Assembly: GCA_022749755.1 (NCBI GenBank)
Contig: CM040450.1
Location: 11,926,913-11,990,912 of the forward strand
Direction of reading: 5' to 3'
Source: Azadirachta indica
Lineage: Eukaryota > Streptophyta > Magnoliopsida > Sapindales > Meliaceae
DNA length: 64,000 nucleotides
Each line of letters begins with the position of its first letter. Position 1 is the stretch's first letter. A program made the translations under genes and the position numbers. This document shows, piece by piece, positions 48,001 through 59,148 of the stretch. Under the pieces are notes generated by a model, which saw only the letters and a list, made by a program, of their open reading frames with translations, had not been told where the DNA came from and ran no database searches.

Positions 48001-48812
48001 GCAGAACATATAAATATTATTTGACAAAAGTATATGCAAATATTGATTTACCCTTAATCAGATTCAAACGGACGTTATCAAATACGGATTAGGAGCTAGA
48101 CTGGTATTTTCCAAACATTCGGGATTAGTTAGTACATTTTGCTAAGGATGTAACAGTCCTTTTCCCATATTTTATCTATAATCTTACAATATCGTTTACA
48201 ATACTCGTTACCATCTCTTATATCTTATCTACAATCTTACCATATTGTTTATGGTATCCGTTACCATCTCTAAGCCTACACATAGTTGAAAGTAGGAAAG
48301 CTCAGAAATATCTCGCCTATAGACCGTGAGTTGACCATTCAAATTTGGTAAAGTGACTAAAATACTCTTACAAGTTAACTTTTTCAACAAAGACAAATGT
48401 GTGCGAATTATTTTTTTTTTTTTTTTTTTTTTTTTGGGTTCTATGTATGCATTGGCGCTCAATTTTCCTTTTTACAATAAACAAAAGCTACCAAAACGAA
48501 CAAGGAATACTTCAAAATTGAAGCGAAAAAAATCCATTTACAGTCTGTTATATTTCCATGCACCTGAGTTTCATTATCTTGCAATTTCCGGCCCTTAAAT
48601 ATACACTCCACAAGCAACATATTTAAACATCCACTTCACAATCATCTTGACAAATTTCAGCAACACACTCACATCTCACAAAATCTAGCATTTGCAGAGT
48701 CATTCATCCTTCAACAATTACCCACATATCAATCTGTTAAAATAAAAAGCAAGATTAACCGATTTGTAAATCAAACACAGAATTTGTTAATAACTAATTA
48801 GCCACACACCTT
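45011..48812. other. AT-rich intergenic stretch with repeats
   Basis: No gene seen in 3.8 kb. It contains a likely non-autonomous element at about 45,380-46,080 with GGTTCGATT-like ends, a 55-bp-arm hairpin at 46,663-46,803, a less AT-rich stretch at 47,020-47,960 with no recognisable protein, two 53-bp tandem units at 48,170-48,275 (ACCATCTCT), and a T run at 48,411-48,435. Confidence 0.5.
46663..46803. repeat. Hairpin with 55-bp arms
   Basis: Left arm 46,663-46,717 and right arm 46,748-46,803 are near-perfect reverse complements with a 30-nt loop. AT-rich, no gene. Confidence 0.75.
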
Positions 48813-49040
48813 CTAGGCAACCATCACCAAGGGGAAGGTCATGCATTTAGGAGGAACAGCCAAGGCAAGATGAGGATCAATCCCAAGAGCGGACAGCATT
48901 GGGAAGCCTTTATACTCGTACAAGCAAGACAAATCAGCACCAGAAAGAGCTCCGCAACAATCAACCGACAAAGGAACTAGGTTTGATTTTGTCACAAATG
49001 GCTTACAAGCTGACAGACCATTTTTGTCTATTTTTGCACA
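48813..49040 (-). pseudogene. Fragment of a DIR1-like lipid-transfer protein gene
   Basis: A 75-codon reading frame resembles the mature part of DIR1-type non-specific lipid-transfer proteins. It has the eight-cysteine layout: C1, C12, CC at 28-29, C39 and C66, with the S-G-A-D-L-S-C and L-G-I-D-P blocks and P-P-K-C near the end. Two cysteines are lost: the second of the C-x-C pair is Tyr41, and the last one is gone because an apparent 2-base insertion after K-C shifts the frame. There is no signal peptide: an in-frame TAA sits just before the first Cys. Such proteins normally bind lipids outside the cell, and in DIR1 take part in systemic resistance signalling. This copy is almost surely dead. 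A promoter like that of the SDR genes lies just upstream. Confidence 0.75.
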
Positions 49041-49079
49041 AAGTTAATGCCTTGGAGGCTTTTAAAGTGTTAGATTAAT

Positions 49080-49160
49080 ATTAAAGAGAGTAGAAGCTTG
49101 GGTTATGGCTTGGGTCCTCCCTTTCTGCTTGTCGGGATTTATAGAGGTAGAGAAATTGAT
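49080..49160 (-). promoter_or_regulatory. SDR-type core promoter next to the LTP fragment
   Basis: On the minus strand this reads CTCTATAAATCCC, then AACCCAAGCTTCTACTC about 40 bp further on. SDR11 (CTCTATAAATATCC, AACCCAAGCTTC) and SDR12 (TTATAAATTC, AACCCAAGCTTTTACT) have the same two blocks at the same spacing. The match ends before the lipid-transfer frame. Confidence 0.65.
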
Positions 49161-50350
49161 AAAATAACTTTAGTGTCCGTTCCGCCGCTGCTTTTGGACT
49201 GAGAATGTAAATTTTGGTCAACTTCAATCTAATTGTTACGCTCGTACACTGAACAGCTGACAGGAATTTATTACTATAACATTGTCTTTAATATTTAATA
49301 ATTTTATTTGACTACTGCTTTTAATTTTTACAAATAATTCTTTAATATATATATATACATACCGTACGAGTACCCTTATTAATTCCCTTAACATATAAAT
49401 AGAGGGCAGAGTCAACGATTTTCTTTTATATAAATTTTATGATATTAATTACATAATAAATAAAATATTAATCGTTATAAGTTTTTATATTTAATAGTTT
49501 ATAATTAATATAAAATTTTATATAAAAAAATTATTGATCTTACCCATATATATATATATATAACAAAATTAATAACTTTTTTTATATAAAAATATTATAT
49601 TAATTATTAATTTTTAAATTAAAAATATGTAAATAGTATAAATTAAATAAAAAATAAAAAATAATAAATATTTTTATATTTATTAAATAAAATTTTTTAT
49701 GTCTTTTAACCCTTTTTTTTCTCTTTCTTATCTGGTCATTTATATAATTTCTCACTTATTTTTTTATTCTTTATTACATCTCCTCTTTCTTCATTATTTC
49801 TTTTCATTTTAATTATAATTTATAAATTAAAAAAGTAAAAAAATTAAATAAAAATTATTTTAATTTTCATTTTAATTATCACTTGTCAATTAAAAATTTA
49901 AATAAAAGTTATATTAGTTAATTTATTTATCTATAAAAACTTAGGAATTTTTTAAAAAACTATCATAATATGCAAATATTAAAAAAAATTAATTCATTAG
50001 TTTTTAACTTATAAATGATAATTAAAATTAAAAAAATATTTGAGTATTTTAATAATCACTTGAAAATTAAAAAACTTAAAAATTTAAATAAAAATTATAT
50101 TTAATATCTAAAAACTCATGAATTCTTTTAAAATTATCATAATATATAGATATTTAAGAAAAGATTATTAAATTCATGAGTTTTTTAATTTAAAATGATA
50201 ATTAAAATTAAAAAATATTTAAGGAGAGAAAATATGTAATAAAGAAAAGATAAAGTAGGAGAGAGATTAATAAATTTGTGGTAAGAAAGAAAAAGATATA
50301 CAAAATCCTATTAAAAATGAGTTTATAAGAATTTTTGTCTATCTACCTCC

Positions 50351-50392
<42 letters not shown>

Positions 50393-50915
50393 GACAAAAG
50401 GAAAGGATTTCTAATCCTTTACTTTTACATAATTTATTAATTCTATAAATTTTTAATAGTTAATATTGTGTCTCATATTTATATTAATTACACTATATTA
50501 ATTTATATTAATTATGTATATATGAAAAATTCCCGATTCACACTTAGGGTTTTTGAAAATTTTCATTACCCCTTTAAGCTTTAAAATTATCTTATTACGT
50601 CCAATAATTACATTTGTTAACGGCAAAGTACATTATTTTGACTGTTTTATCCATAATATCCATGGTTGATAGTTTAAGGTTTGAACTAAGTTTGAGAATG
50701 AAATGGGTCTCACATGAAAGTTAATGGGCCTTTTAAGCAAACAATTAGCAGCTTTTAAGAAAGAAAAAAATAAATTATTAAAATTACATTATTAACTTAA
50801 ATAATTAATTAATTTAATTTTTAATATTTTTTTGTTGATTATTTTATTAATAATAAAATTTTTTAGTAATAAAATATTTTACTAATAATGTAATATTTTA
50901 TAAAAATTGACAAAT
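49161..50915. other. AT-rich spacer with microsatellites
   Basis: No gene seen. (AT)n runs at about 49,348-49,357 and 49,547-49,562, and a (CT)n(AT)n run at 50,352-50,391. Confidence 0.55.
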
Positions 50916-52035
50916 ACCCCCTTCATGTTAAAGGAAATAAATAGATACCTCACTATGTTAACTTTTCATTAATGAAATCTATTTTTTTACATAACATAAC
51001 TATTTTACTCTTACACATTAAAAGATATATAAATTATCTATTTTGACCTTATTACGAGTATATAATAACTAATATAACTTTACAAACTTAAAATAACAAA
51101 ACTATAATTACAACCTAACTTTGCTGCCTCAAACATAAAATACATGAGCAAAATGGTACATTATTACCTTAAACATGAAACATACATACACCTTAACTCA
51201 ATTTCGACAACTCTGAACTTGATAGATAGTTAAAAACTCATGCATCCATACTTTTGTCCAGCTAATTCCAACAAAGATTCACAAAGCATAAAATGTAATG
51301 AAAACGCAAGCTTTCATCATCCAAACTTCACTTTTCAAGTTAAATTGCAGAACCTGCCAAACTTCACTTTACCAGGTAAATTCGTAGCATGCATAAACAT
51401 ATAAGTATCAACAATTACAGCTTCGTCATCCATTACAGTTCCATCATTAACAAAATAACATTAAAGTTATATAAACATCTAAGTAAACGTTTGTATCACA
51501 GGCTATTGTCAGTTAACAAACAACCTTGCAAACACATGTTTTTGTTTTTCCAAAAAAAAAAAAAGATGGCCAAACAGAAGCTTATTTCTCCAAAAATATC
51601 ACAAAATAACACTGAAGTAAGTAGATCTTTTTTTTTTTTCACACAATCATCGTCATAACATGTTGAAAATGCATTATACACTAAAATAAATTTGATAATG
51701 AGAATGAGTTTTACCTTTTCAGGTTGAACCGTGTTTCTACTCCACTTGAATGATCCTAAATGCTTGCCTAAACCAACATTGAAACCACAATATCAACATT
51801 TGAAGCCTTGATCGCCGTAACCGTCACCGTCGTTGTGAAAGTTTTCACATCGACAAGAGAAAGTAGTTTTTTTGTCTTACAAAACAAAAAGGATTAAGAT
51901 GTCATAAATTGAAAAAAAATCCTATAATTTTTTCTTTTAATTTTAGTTTTTAATTAAATTAATATATTACCCTTCAATCTCTAATAGTAAATTAACGAAG
52001 AGTAAACATCAGGGGTATCTGTCAATTTCTCTAAT
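50916..52035. mobile_element. TIR element, about 1.1 kb
   Basis: Ends: AATTGACAAATACCCCCTTC near 50,916-50,940 and, inverted, GGGGTATCTGTCAATT near 52,012-52,029. The inner part is less AT-rich (51,190-51,850) and carries no recognisable protein. Small frames at 51,389-51,681 lie across A and T runs and are not called. Confidence 0.55.
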
Positions 52036-52141
52036 ATTTTATTAATAATATAATATAATATTAATACAATCTATTAATTTCCATTAACCCCAACTCCACC
52101 CCTAAGAAGTCGATGCACCTCCCCAACCCCTTTTCCCAAAC

Positions 52142-52334
52142 ATATAATATAATATAATATAATATAATATAATATAATATAATATAATATAATATAATAT
52201 AATATAATATAATATAATATAATATAATATAATATAATATAATATAAATATAATATAATATAATATAATAATATAATATAATATAATATAATATAATATA
52301 ATATAATATAATATAATATAATATAATATAATAT
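52142..52334. repeat. (AATAT)n pentanucleotide satellite, about 190 bp
   Basis: Nearly pure AATAT units, about 38 copies, with two small slips near 52,245 and 52,268. It lies between two copies of a roughly 95-bp segment (52,050-52,140 and 52,335-52,430) that share ACAATCTATTAATTT and CTCC(A)ACCCC blocks. Confidence 0.95.
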
Positions 52335-52430
52335 TAATACAATCTATTAATCTTAAAATACAATCTATTAATTTGCATTAACCAACCCCAACACCAAGTA
52401 GTGGACACACCTCTCCAACCCCTTTGCCAA

Positions 52431-55013
52431 AATCAAAAGAAAACCTTAATAAAAAACTTGATGCTAATAGGTGTTGGTGGAGTCGAATAAGGTGGGTAGA
52501 GGAGTAAGAGATGGCAGTGCTTGGGTGGTGGGTAAAGGAGTGGGAGATGGTGGCAGTGAGAGCTTATGGTGCTAAGACTATTTATTTATTTATATGAATT
52601 TATTATTACTCTATTCATAAACAAACACATGAGATAAGTTGATAGAAAAATGTAAAAAAGAAAAAAGAACAAAAAGAATTTTATCAAATTTGTTTTTTAA
52701 AAAAACAGTGTTAATGGCAATGGGTAGATTAGGCCCAATTTGATATAACTTTTCGGATAAAATTTTTTAAAATAAACTATTTATTCGTAAAATTTTTATA
52801 AATAGAGTTTTAATAAAAGTTTACGTTTGGTTATTATAAATAATTTTTTTAAAATTTTAAATAATTAATTTAATAGAAAAATTTTTAATATTCTATATTA
52901 AAGAAATAACGTAAAATATTTAAAATAAAATAAGAATATTTTAAACAATTTCACCTTTTAAATTGTTGAAGAAATTTTATAACTAAAAACTCAAATTTTA
53001 AATTTCTTTCAATAAAAAGAAAATACATTTTTAATTTTTCAAAACCCTTTTTCAATATCAACTAAATGACATAAAAAAATTTAAAAAAAAATTTTATCAT
53101 TAAAAATATCTTTTTTAATTAATAAAAAAATTAAAACTAAATGAGTACTAAATATCTGTTGTAAAGTTAAGAAGAGCACTTCCAAGTTTAACATCTATTT
53201 ATCTAAATTGTGAAATTGGTTCGTTTTGTAAAACTTCCATTAAAATACTTGGGAATGTTTGTTTAACTTATTTTTCATTATTTATTTGTTTGTTATTTAT
53301 TAATTTTATGATTTAAAATATATTCTTTAATTGTGTTTGGTGTGGTGGGGCACAGCCTACGTTGACTATAGGAGCTACTGGAAGAGAGTATGGTGCAGTG
53401 AGTAATTATTATTTTATCCTCAAAAAATGAACTTTACCGTTAACTTACTTAACAGCTGAATCTAATAGGATAATTTTTATTCTTTAAGGAGATAATGTGA
53501 CATTTCCTCAAATTTAAGTAAAGGATTAGGAATTTTCTCAACATATATATTATATTTAATAGTAAGGTTATATACTTTGAATTAAACAAAAAATTTCATA
53601 ATTTAAGTCCTTAAGCTTTCAAGAAATATTGTTTTTGGTAGATTGTTTCATACATTGATAACAAATACCACCAATACTTTTCGAATTAATCATTTTAGTC
53701 TAAAAACTTTTAATTAATTTTACTTTCTTCTATGGACTAAATTTTTATTATATTTTAGATTATTGCAATATGGGGTATTTTTTAAGAAAACAATAAATAC
53801 TTCCTAAATTTTGGACGTTGTTAGATGATCTTGACTTTTGATAAAATAAAAAGATATTTCTAATTTTTGATAATCTAGTGCACAAAATTCTCTGAAAAAT
53901 ATTATAGAAAGACAATTTTAATTTCTTGTAATTATAAGGGAGTTTTGTAATACAATACAATATATTGAATAATAATATATACTAAATTATTTTGGAGAAA
54001 CATGAATGCTTATAGCTTGGTTCTTTAATAATGAAAGATGAAATGAAAAACAAAATTGTTAATAATACCACTAGTGATTGAAATGAGTTCTTGAATTGTA
54101 CTCTTGTATAAACTTGAAAAGGAGAAAATAAAGACAACTCCCTTTCCTCAAAACAATTTTATTATAATCATTATACTTTTAGTTATTTTTATTTACATCA
54201 TAAAGTTTAGCCCATCTTTTTTATAAAAATAATATCTATCAAATGCCTCTTATTATACAAATCACTTAATCATTTATTATCCTCCAAATAAGTCATTGGA
54301 GATAAAATTTATATTTTCATCTTCTTTTTACTTAATTTAATGAAGATATGATCAAAGTTGGGTTAGGGAATGAAAATAAAATTAATTGAAACTTTTTGAA
54401 TTAAAAACTAAATATAAGAACTTGTATTTTATAAATAATGCAAAAAAAAAAAGAGCTAATAAACAATAGTTTTCTTTACATACATTGTTACACCAATTTT
54501 AAGTCCTTATATTAAATAACAATAAAAGACTAAGATTAGATAAGGTGGTATGATATTTATCATAAATTTTGGGATTAAAATAAAAATTATTAATATTATA
54601 TGAGATAAATTAAAAATTACCTCACTTCATTAATGACTGAAAGTTAACAGAATTTTGGTCAAGAGACCTAAATAATATTGACCAAATCAATTTGAACTTA
54701 AGAAATAATTTTTAATAATATTAGATATATTTTTATCTAATATATAAAATATACCAACTAGGATAATACTTTGTAAAACATTAAAGAGCAAAATGAAATT
54801 ATCCCATTTTGTAATAACTGAACTCGGTTTCTTTACAATATCATTTAACGTCTCATGTTATGAACAGCGAACAAAGCTATCTTGAAAATGGAAAAGTGGA
54901 CTACTCATTTGCACATAATATTAATTTGCATTATTATAACATGATAAAAGTCAAATGATGTTGCATTTTATGGATTACAGTCTGTTAATGTGACACAGGG
55001 GAAGCAATGCCTT

Positions 55014-55047
<34 letters not shown>

Positions 55048-55115
55048 CAATTTGCAGGCCGAACGGGCTTGATGTCTACTCCCACATGTACTTCCCAAAT
55101 CAGGTCCATCAGCAA
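52431..55115. other. AT-rich intergenic stretch
   Basis: No gene seen in 2.7 kb. An (AT)n run lies at 55,016-55,045, shortly after the SDR11 stop. Confidence 0.55.
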
Positions 55116-56041
55116 TTACTTGCTACGGTTAAAAGCCTTCATAATGGTAGGATTCACAATACTGAATCCTCCATCCACCACAAGGTTTACCCCGCTCACA
55201 TAATTTGCTTCATCACTAGCCAAGTAGAGAGCAGCATTCGCAATTCCGTCGGTTCTCAGAACCTGTCCCTTTAGATTACCCATCTCAGTCATGTTTGCTT
55301 CAAATAGTTCTGGATCAATTCCACCACTTGTCATTCCAGTCACCAGGCCGAAAGGTGAGACGCAATTGACCCTAATACCATGTTGTCCAAGCTCCGCAGC
55401 CAAGCTTTTCACAAGTGCTACAATCCCATATTTTGACACTGTATAAGCAGGAGAGCCAACTCCTGCATTTTCTGTACAAACACTTGCTGTAAACAATATG
55501 CAACCATGGCGCTGTGGTACCATAACTCTTGCAGCATGTTTGGCTCCTAAGAAACTACCAACTGTGTTAACAGCCAATACAAGCTCTAGATCCGACGTTG
55601 GAGTGTCCAAAATGCTTGCAAAGCCGCGGTCCATAACGCCTGCATTGTTGTACATTATATCGAGCTTTCCATACTTGCTCACAGTTTTATCAACAAGGTT
55701 GATGATATCTTCTTCATTTGATACATCACAATGGATGTAGCAGACATTTTGCCCTAGTTTGTCCGCAAGGGCTTGGCCAAGTTCATCTTGAACATCGGCT
55801 ATAACAACTTTGGCACCATTTTCACGGAAAATTTTTGCTGTGGTTGCTCCAATGCCTCTTGCACCACCGGTGATGATTGCCACCTTGCCGGCTAACCTGA
55901 ATTTGGATAACATTAGGTAATTTTGAAACAAATTTATCAATGTTAAAACATTATACAAAACAAAACATTTTTAATAATTCAAAAGTAATTTCAAACGGTG
56001 CTTAGTTACCTTTCAGAGGAAGCTGCGGAGCCACCGTTCAT
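55116..56041 (-). CDS. SDR11: NAD-dependent short-chain dehydrogenase/reductase
   Basis: Exon 1 is 56010-56041 (M-N-G-G-S start) and exon 2 is 55116-55896, with a GT-AG intron of 113 bp; 270 aa. Visible: the glycine motif TGGARGIG 20-27, where the other copies have A-S rather than A-R; Asp45; CDV 67-69; YNNAG 93-97; Asn121; Ser149; Tyr162; Lys166. The first fold residues are R-L-A-G-K instead of R-L-E-G-K. A TATAAAT box lies at about 56,141-56,147 on this strand, 100 bp before the ATG. An ATG inside the intron also leads in frame into exon 2. Intact, probably cytosolic; substrate unknown. Confidence 0.93.
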
Positions 56042-56160
56042 ATTTTCCTCGTAAATCAGGAACTCTGGAGGGAAGAATCAGAAAATTTAGAATTCGAAGC
56101 TTGGGTTACCGGTGGTTGAGTTCTCCATTCTTGTAAGGATATTTATAGAGTTAATTAAGA
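56042..56160 (-). promoter_or_regulatory. SDR11 core promoter and leader
   Basis: Minus strand: CTCTATAAATATCC with the TATA box at 56,141-56,147, then AACCCAAGCTTCG about 40 bp downstream. The same pair of blocks precedes SDR12 and the lipid-transfer fragment. Confidence 0.65.
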
Positions 56161-57577
56161 GTGATGAATAATGAACAAATTAAATTATATGCGCACTCTC
56201 TTAGTTGTTGCTTTAATTATTGGCATATGCTATATTTATAAATATAGAAGTCAGATGGAGGATGACCCTCTTATTAATTCATCACAACCGATTCGATCCG
56301 TATTATATGATTAACTTAATTGCTTGCAGAGAGCACGAAATCAGCAGGCAGGTATTGCTAGAATATTAATATAATATTACAATCGTTTTATAGAAGGTCA
56401 ACTTCTGGAAGGGATATCTGATTTTTCTGATTTTATTGAATTACAGGTCCTAATTTATTAAAGGATATAAGATTTATTCCATTTCCTTGGATCAGTGTGG
56501 GAATAGTATTTTTATCATTTTTATTCCATAATGCCAAGTCGCAACACCCACTGATGTTTTTTCAAGTGCTTGAAATTCGATATAAAAAATTCGGGTTTTT
56601 CTTATAAAAAAGTCGGTAGTAATTTTCATATAGTATTTGTGAGAACGTTAAACTTCAAGATTTTATGTCGAAACTTGGAAAAGTAAAGACCTAAATCTGA
56701 GGCTGAAGAAATAATTTATTTTTCAATTGAATTATCTCAAGAACGAATTTTTATCGATAAAAACAATTATTAAACATTAATTGCTGTTTCAAGAAAATAA
56801 TTTTATAAAAGAAAATGTAGGAAAAGGATATGGTAAGTAGGATATGAGTTGCCGGCTTTTAGGCTGTTAACTTCAAAAATGGGATACATAATTAAAGTTC
56901 TCTGAATTTAATAAAAGATCTCAGTCAACACTTCGATTAATTATATTGGAAAATTATTATAAAAAATCTTAAAATCTGATTGCTCGCCCTTTCTCACTCA
57001 AAACAGATACGATATCGTTTCATCAATTGGTTTGTTTATTGATATCGTGATGCACATGTATCATAATAATATCTAGAAGTGGAATACTGGTTTCTAAGGC
57101 CCCATTTGAGATTATGGTGGAAGTTATAGAATAACTTCTTTATTATTTTAATTAAATTCGCATTTAATAAAAGAAATTGAGTGTTATATAATTTAGGGTT
57201 CTAACAACTTTAATAAATAGAAGAGAGGCTACTTTTAAAATATAATTTATCGAAATTGTTAGACATAACTATAATGTTAGAAAATAATGCAATGCATTCA
57301 TCATTGTCATCTAACATGCTATCAATGAAGATGTTTCTAACATCATAATGATGTCTAACAAAAATAATTTAATAATACAGTTAATGCAATTTCTAAAATT
57401 TTTATAAATATTTTATTATTTAACAAGTAGATAGTTATATCGTGTATTTATACAACTATTAATTTTATTATCGTTATTATTATAGTAGTTATAATCTTTT
57501 AAAATTCATATCTTTCTTATTGTCGTAAACGTTTAATAGAAACGTAAAAGTCAAGTGTCCTTCAACTTCTCTGAAAA
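56161..57577. other. Intergenic spacer
   Basis: No gene seen. AT-rich. Confidence 0.5.
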
Positions 57578-57615
57578 ATGGCAACGACTAGTATTCTCTT
57601 TGTAATCACAAGAAG
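57578..57615 (+). pseudogene. Orphan SDR exon 1 (SDR1-6 type)
   Basis: 38 nt with the same length, frame and wording as the first exons of SDR1-5: ATGGCAACG, then AATCACAAGAAG at the end, coding M-A-T-T-S-I-L-F-V-I-T-R. The donor is lost: GACGTA follows instead of GTAAGT. No matching second exon was found downstream. It belongs to the subfamily of the first 24 kb, yet lies among SDR11 and SDR12. Confidence 0.7.
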
Positions 57616-58180
57616 GACGTACGACCAATTTTGTCTTCCACCTGTGGAATATGAAACAGAAATGAAGCCCAAAACCTAAGGTGGCCCAGTCCAGGAAAGT
57701 CAGGTAGCCCAATGTCAAGTCAGCTCGGATACAGTCTTTTCGTTGAATGTTGACACTCCAGCTCTTTAGTCTACACAATCTTTTCACCGACGTCATGCTT
57801 CTAACATTATTTCTGCAGCGTCCTACGAGCAACAGTGACTCAATTGATATTTTATTAACGACAGTCAAATTTAATCTTCTTCTCCTATAATTTTATAGGA
57901 AAAAAAAATTAATTAAGAAATTTTTTAGGCTCTATGTGACAGGGACATCGGAAAAGTAAGTAGTGGACGATTATGACCGTCATCTATATAGGGAAGAATT
58001 CTTAAGTAATAACCTAAATTCAACTAAATACGAGTCAAGAATAATAATTACCAATTAACGTTAAGTGGTGGCCGATTATGACCGTCATTTATAATACAGC
58101 GAAGAATTCTTAATTGATAACCTAAATTCAAATAAGTACGAGTTTAGAATAGTAATTACTAATTAATGTCATTATAATTA
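57616..58180. other. Spacer with a repeated segment
   Basis: No gene seen. A two-copy segment of about 105 bp (GAAGAATTCTTAA with GACCGTCAT just before it) occurs at 57,960-58,060 and 58,065-58,165. Confidence 0.6.
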
Positions 58181-58775
58181 GGGATAGTAATGGGCGAGGT
58201 AGGGGTGGGGAGGCATGTTTCATTCTCCACCACATTTTCTATTTTAACTCTCATGAGGATGGAGAATCCCACACGAGAAATGAGTTCCTCATCTCTATAT
58301 CAATTCTCTATTTTATATTATTTTTATAAATTAATTTTAATAATATAAAAAATTAATTAACTTACATAAAAAATTATTAATATATTATTAGAAACACAAT
58401 ATAAGATCTTTTTAATTTTTAATTTTTTACTTTTTATTTATATATTCTATTTTTTTATAACATTAATTCATGATTTCATAATTTTTTATTACTTATTACA
58501 TTTAACTATAATATATAATTTTAAAAATTATAATATAAAATTATATTTACATATATAAAATTTAATTTATAAATTATAATATATTTATATTATATTTTAT
58601 TAGATAATGAGGTGGGGGTGGGGTAGGGAGAGGTAAACCAATCCCCGTCTCATTAATAAATTAGGGATTAATTTTTCCTCATTCCCCGTCCCATTTCCCG
58701 TAATTTTATCTGAATTCTTCTCCGTTGGGGTGAATCCCAACAAATTTGGAGACCCGTGAAAAATTTTACCATCCC
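58181..58775. mobile_element. TIR element with G/C-rich ends, about 600 bp
   Basis: GGGATAGTAA at the left and TTACCATCCC at the right, both next to TAATTA (58,175-58,180 and 58,776-58,781), a likely target duplication. Runs of G near the left end and of C near the right, with an AT-rich core: the same design as the element at 10,425. The open frame at 58,600-58,917 crosses its edge and is not called. Confidence 0.65.
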
Positions 58776-59148
58776 TAATTATAACCAAAAGAGCTAGCGT
58801 TTCAATTTTTATTGAGGAAGTGATATTTATTAAAGAAGGTGGACGGTTACAACTCCCTACTAAATTAATGTTAACTATTTCCATGATTTTGATGTTAAAG
58901 CTTAGATTAAAGAGCAAGTAAACTATCCATATATAATATTGTATCCAATTTTATAAAGGGATAATTACTCTCTATAGTAAAATTTAACTTTTATTTTTAA
59001 CATCTAGAAATGGATTTGCCCACAATCGAAATAGGATTCGACACTGCATGTTTCACACTAGAACCCATTTATAAACGTTATATTTGCTATACTCCGCATA
59101 TTATTAATTGCATTTTCAACAACATCCATCACCGGAAAGTTTCACATT
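58776..59148. other. SDR12 3' flank
   Basis: No gene seen. Confidence 0.5.

Noticed and set aside
48411..48440. Long T run as retroposon poly-A tail
   Set aside because: No processed gene or element with matching target duplication is visible next to it.
57551..57868. A 105-codon minus-strand open frame
   Set aside because: No recognisable domain; it runs antisense over the orphan SDR exon 1 and is not conserved in the other copies.
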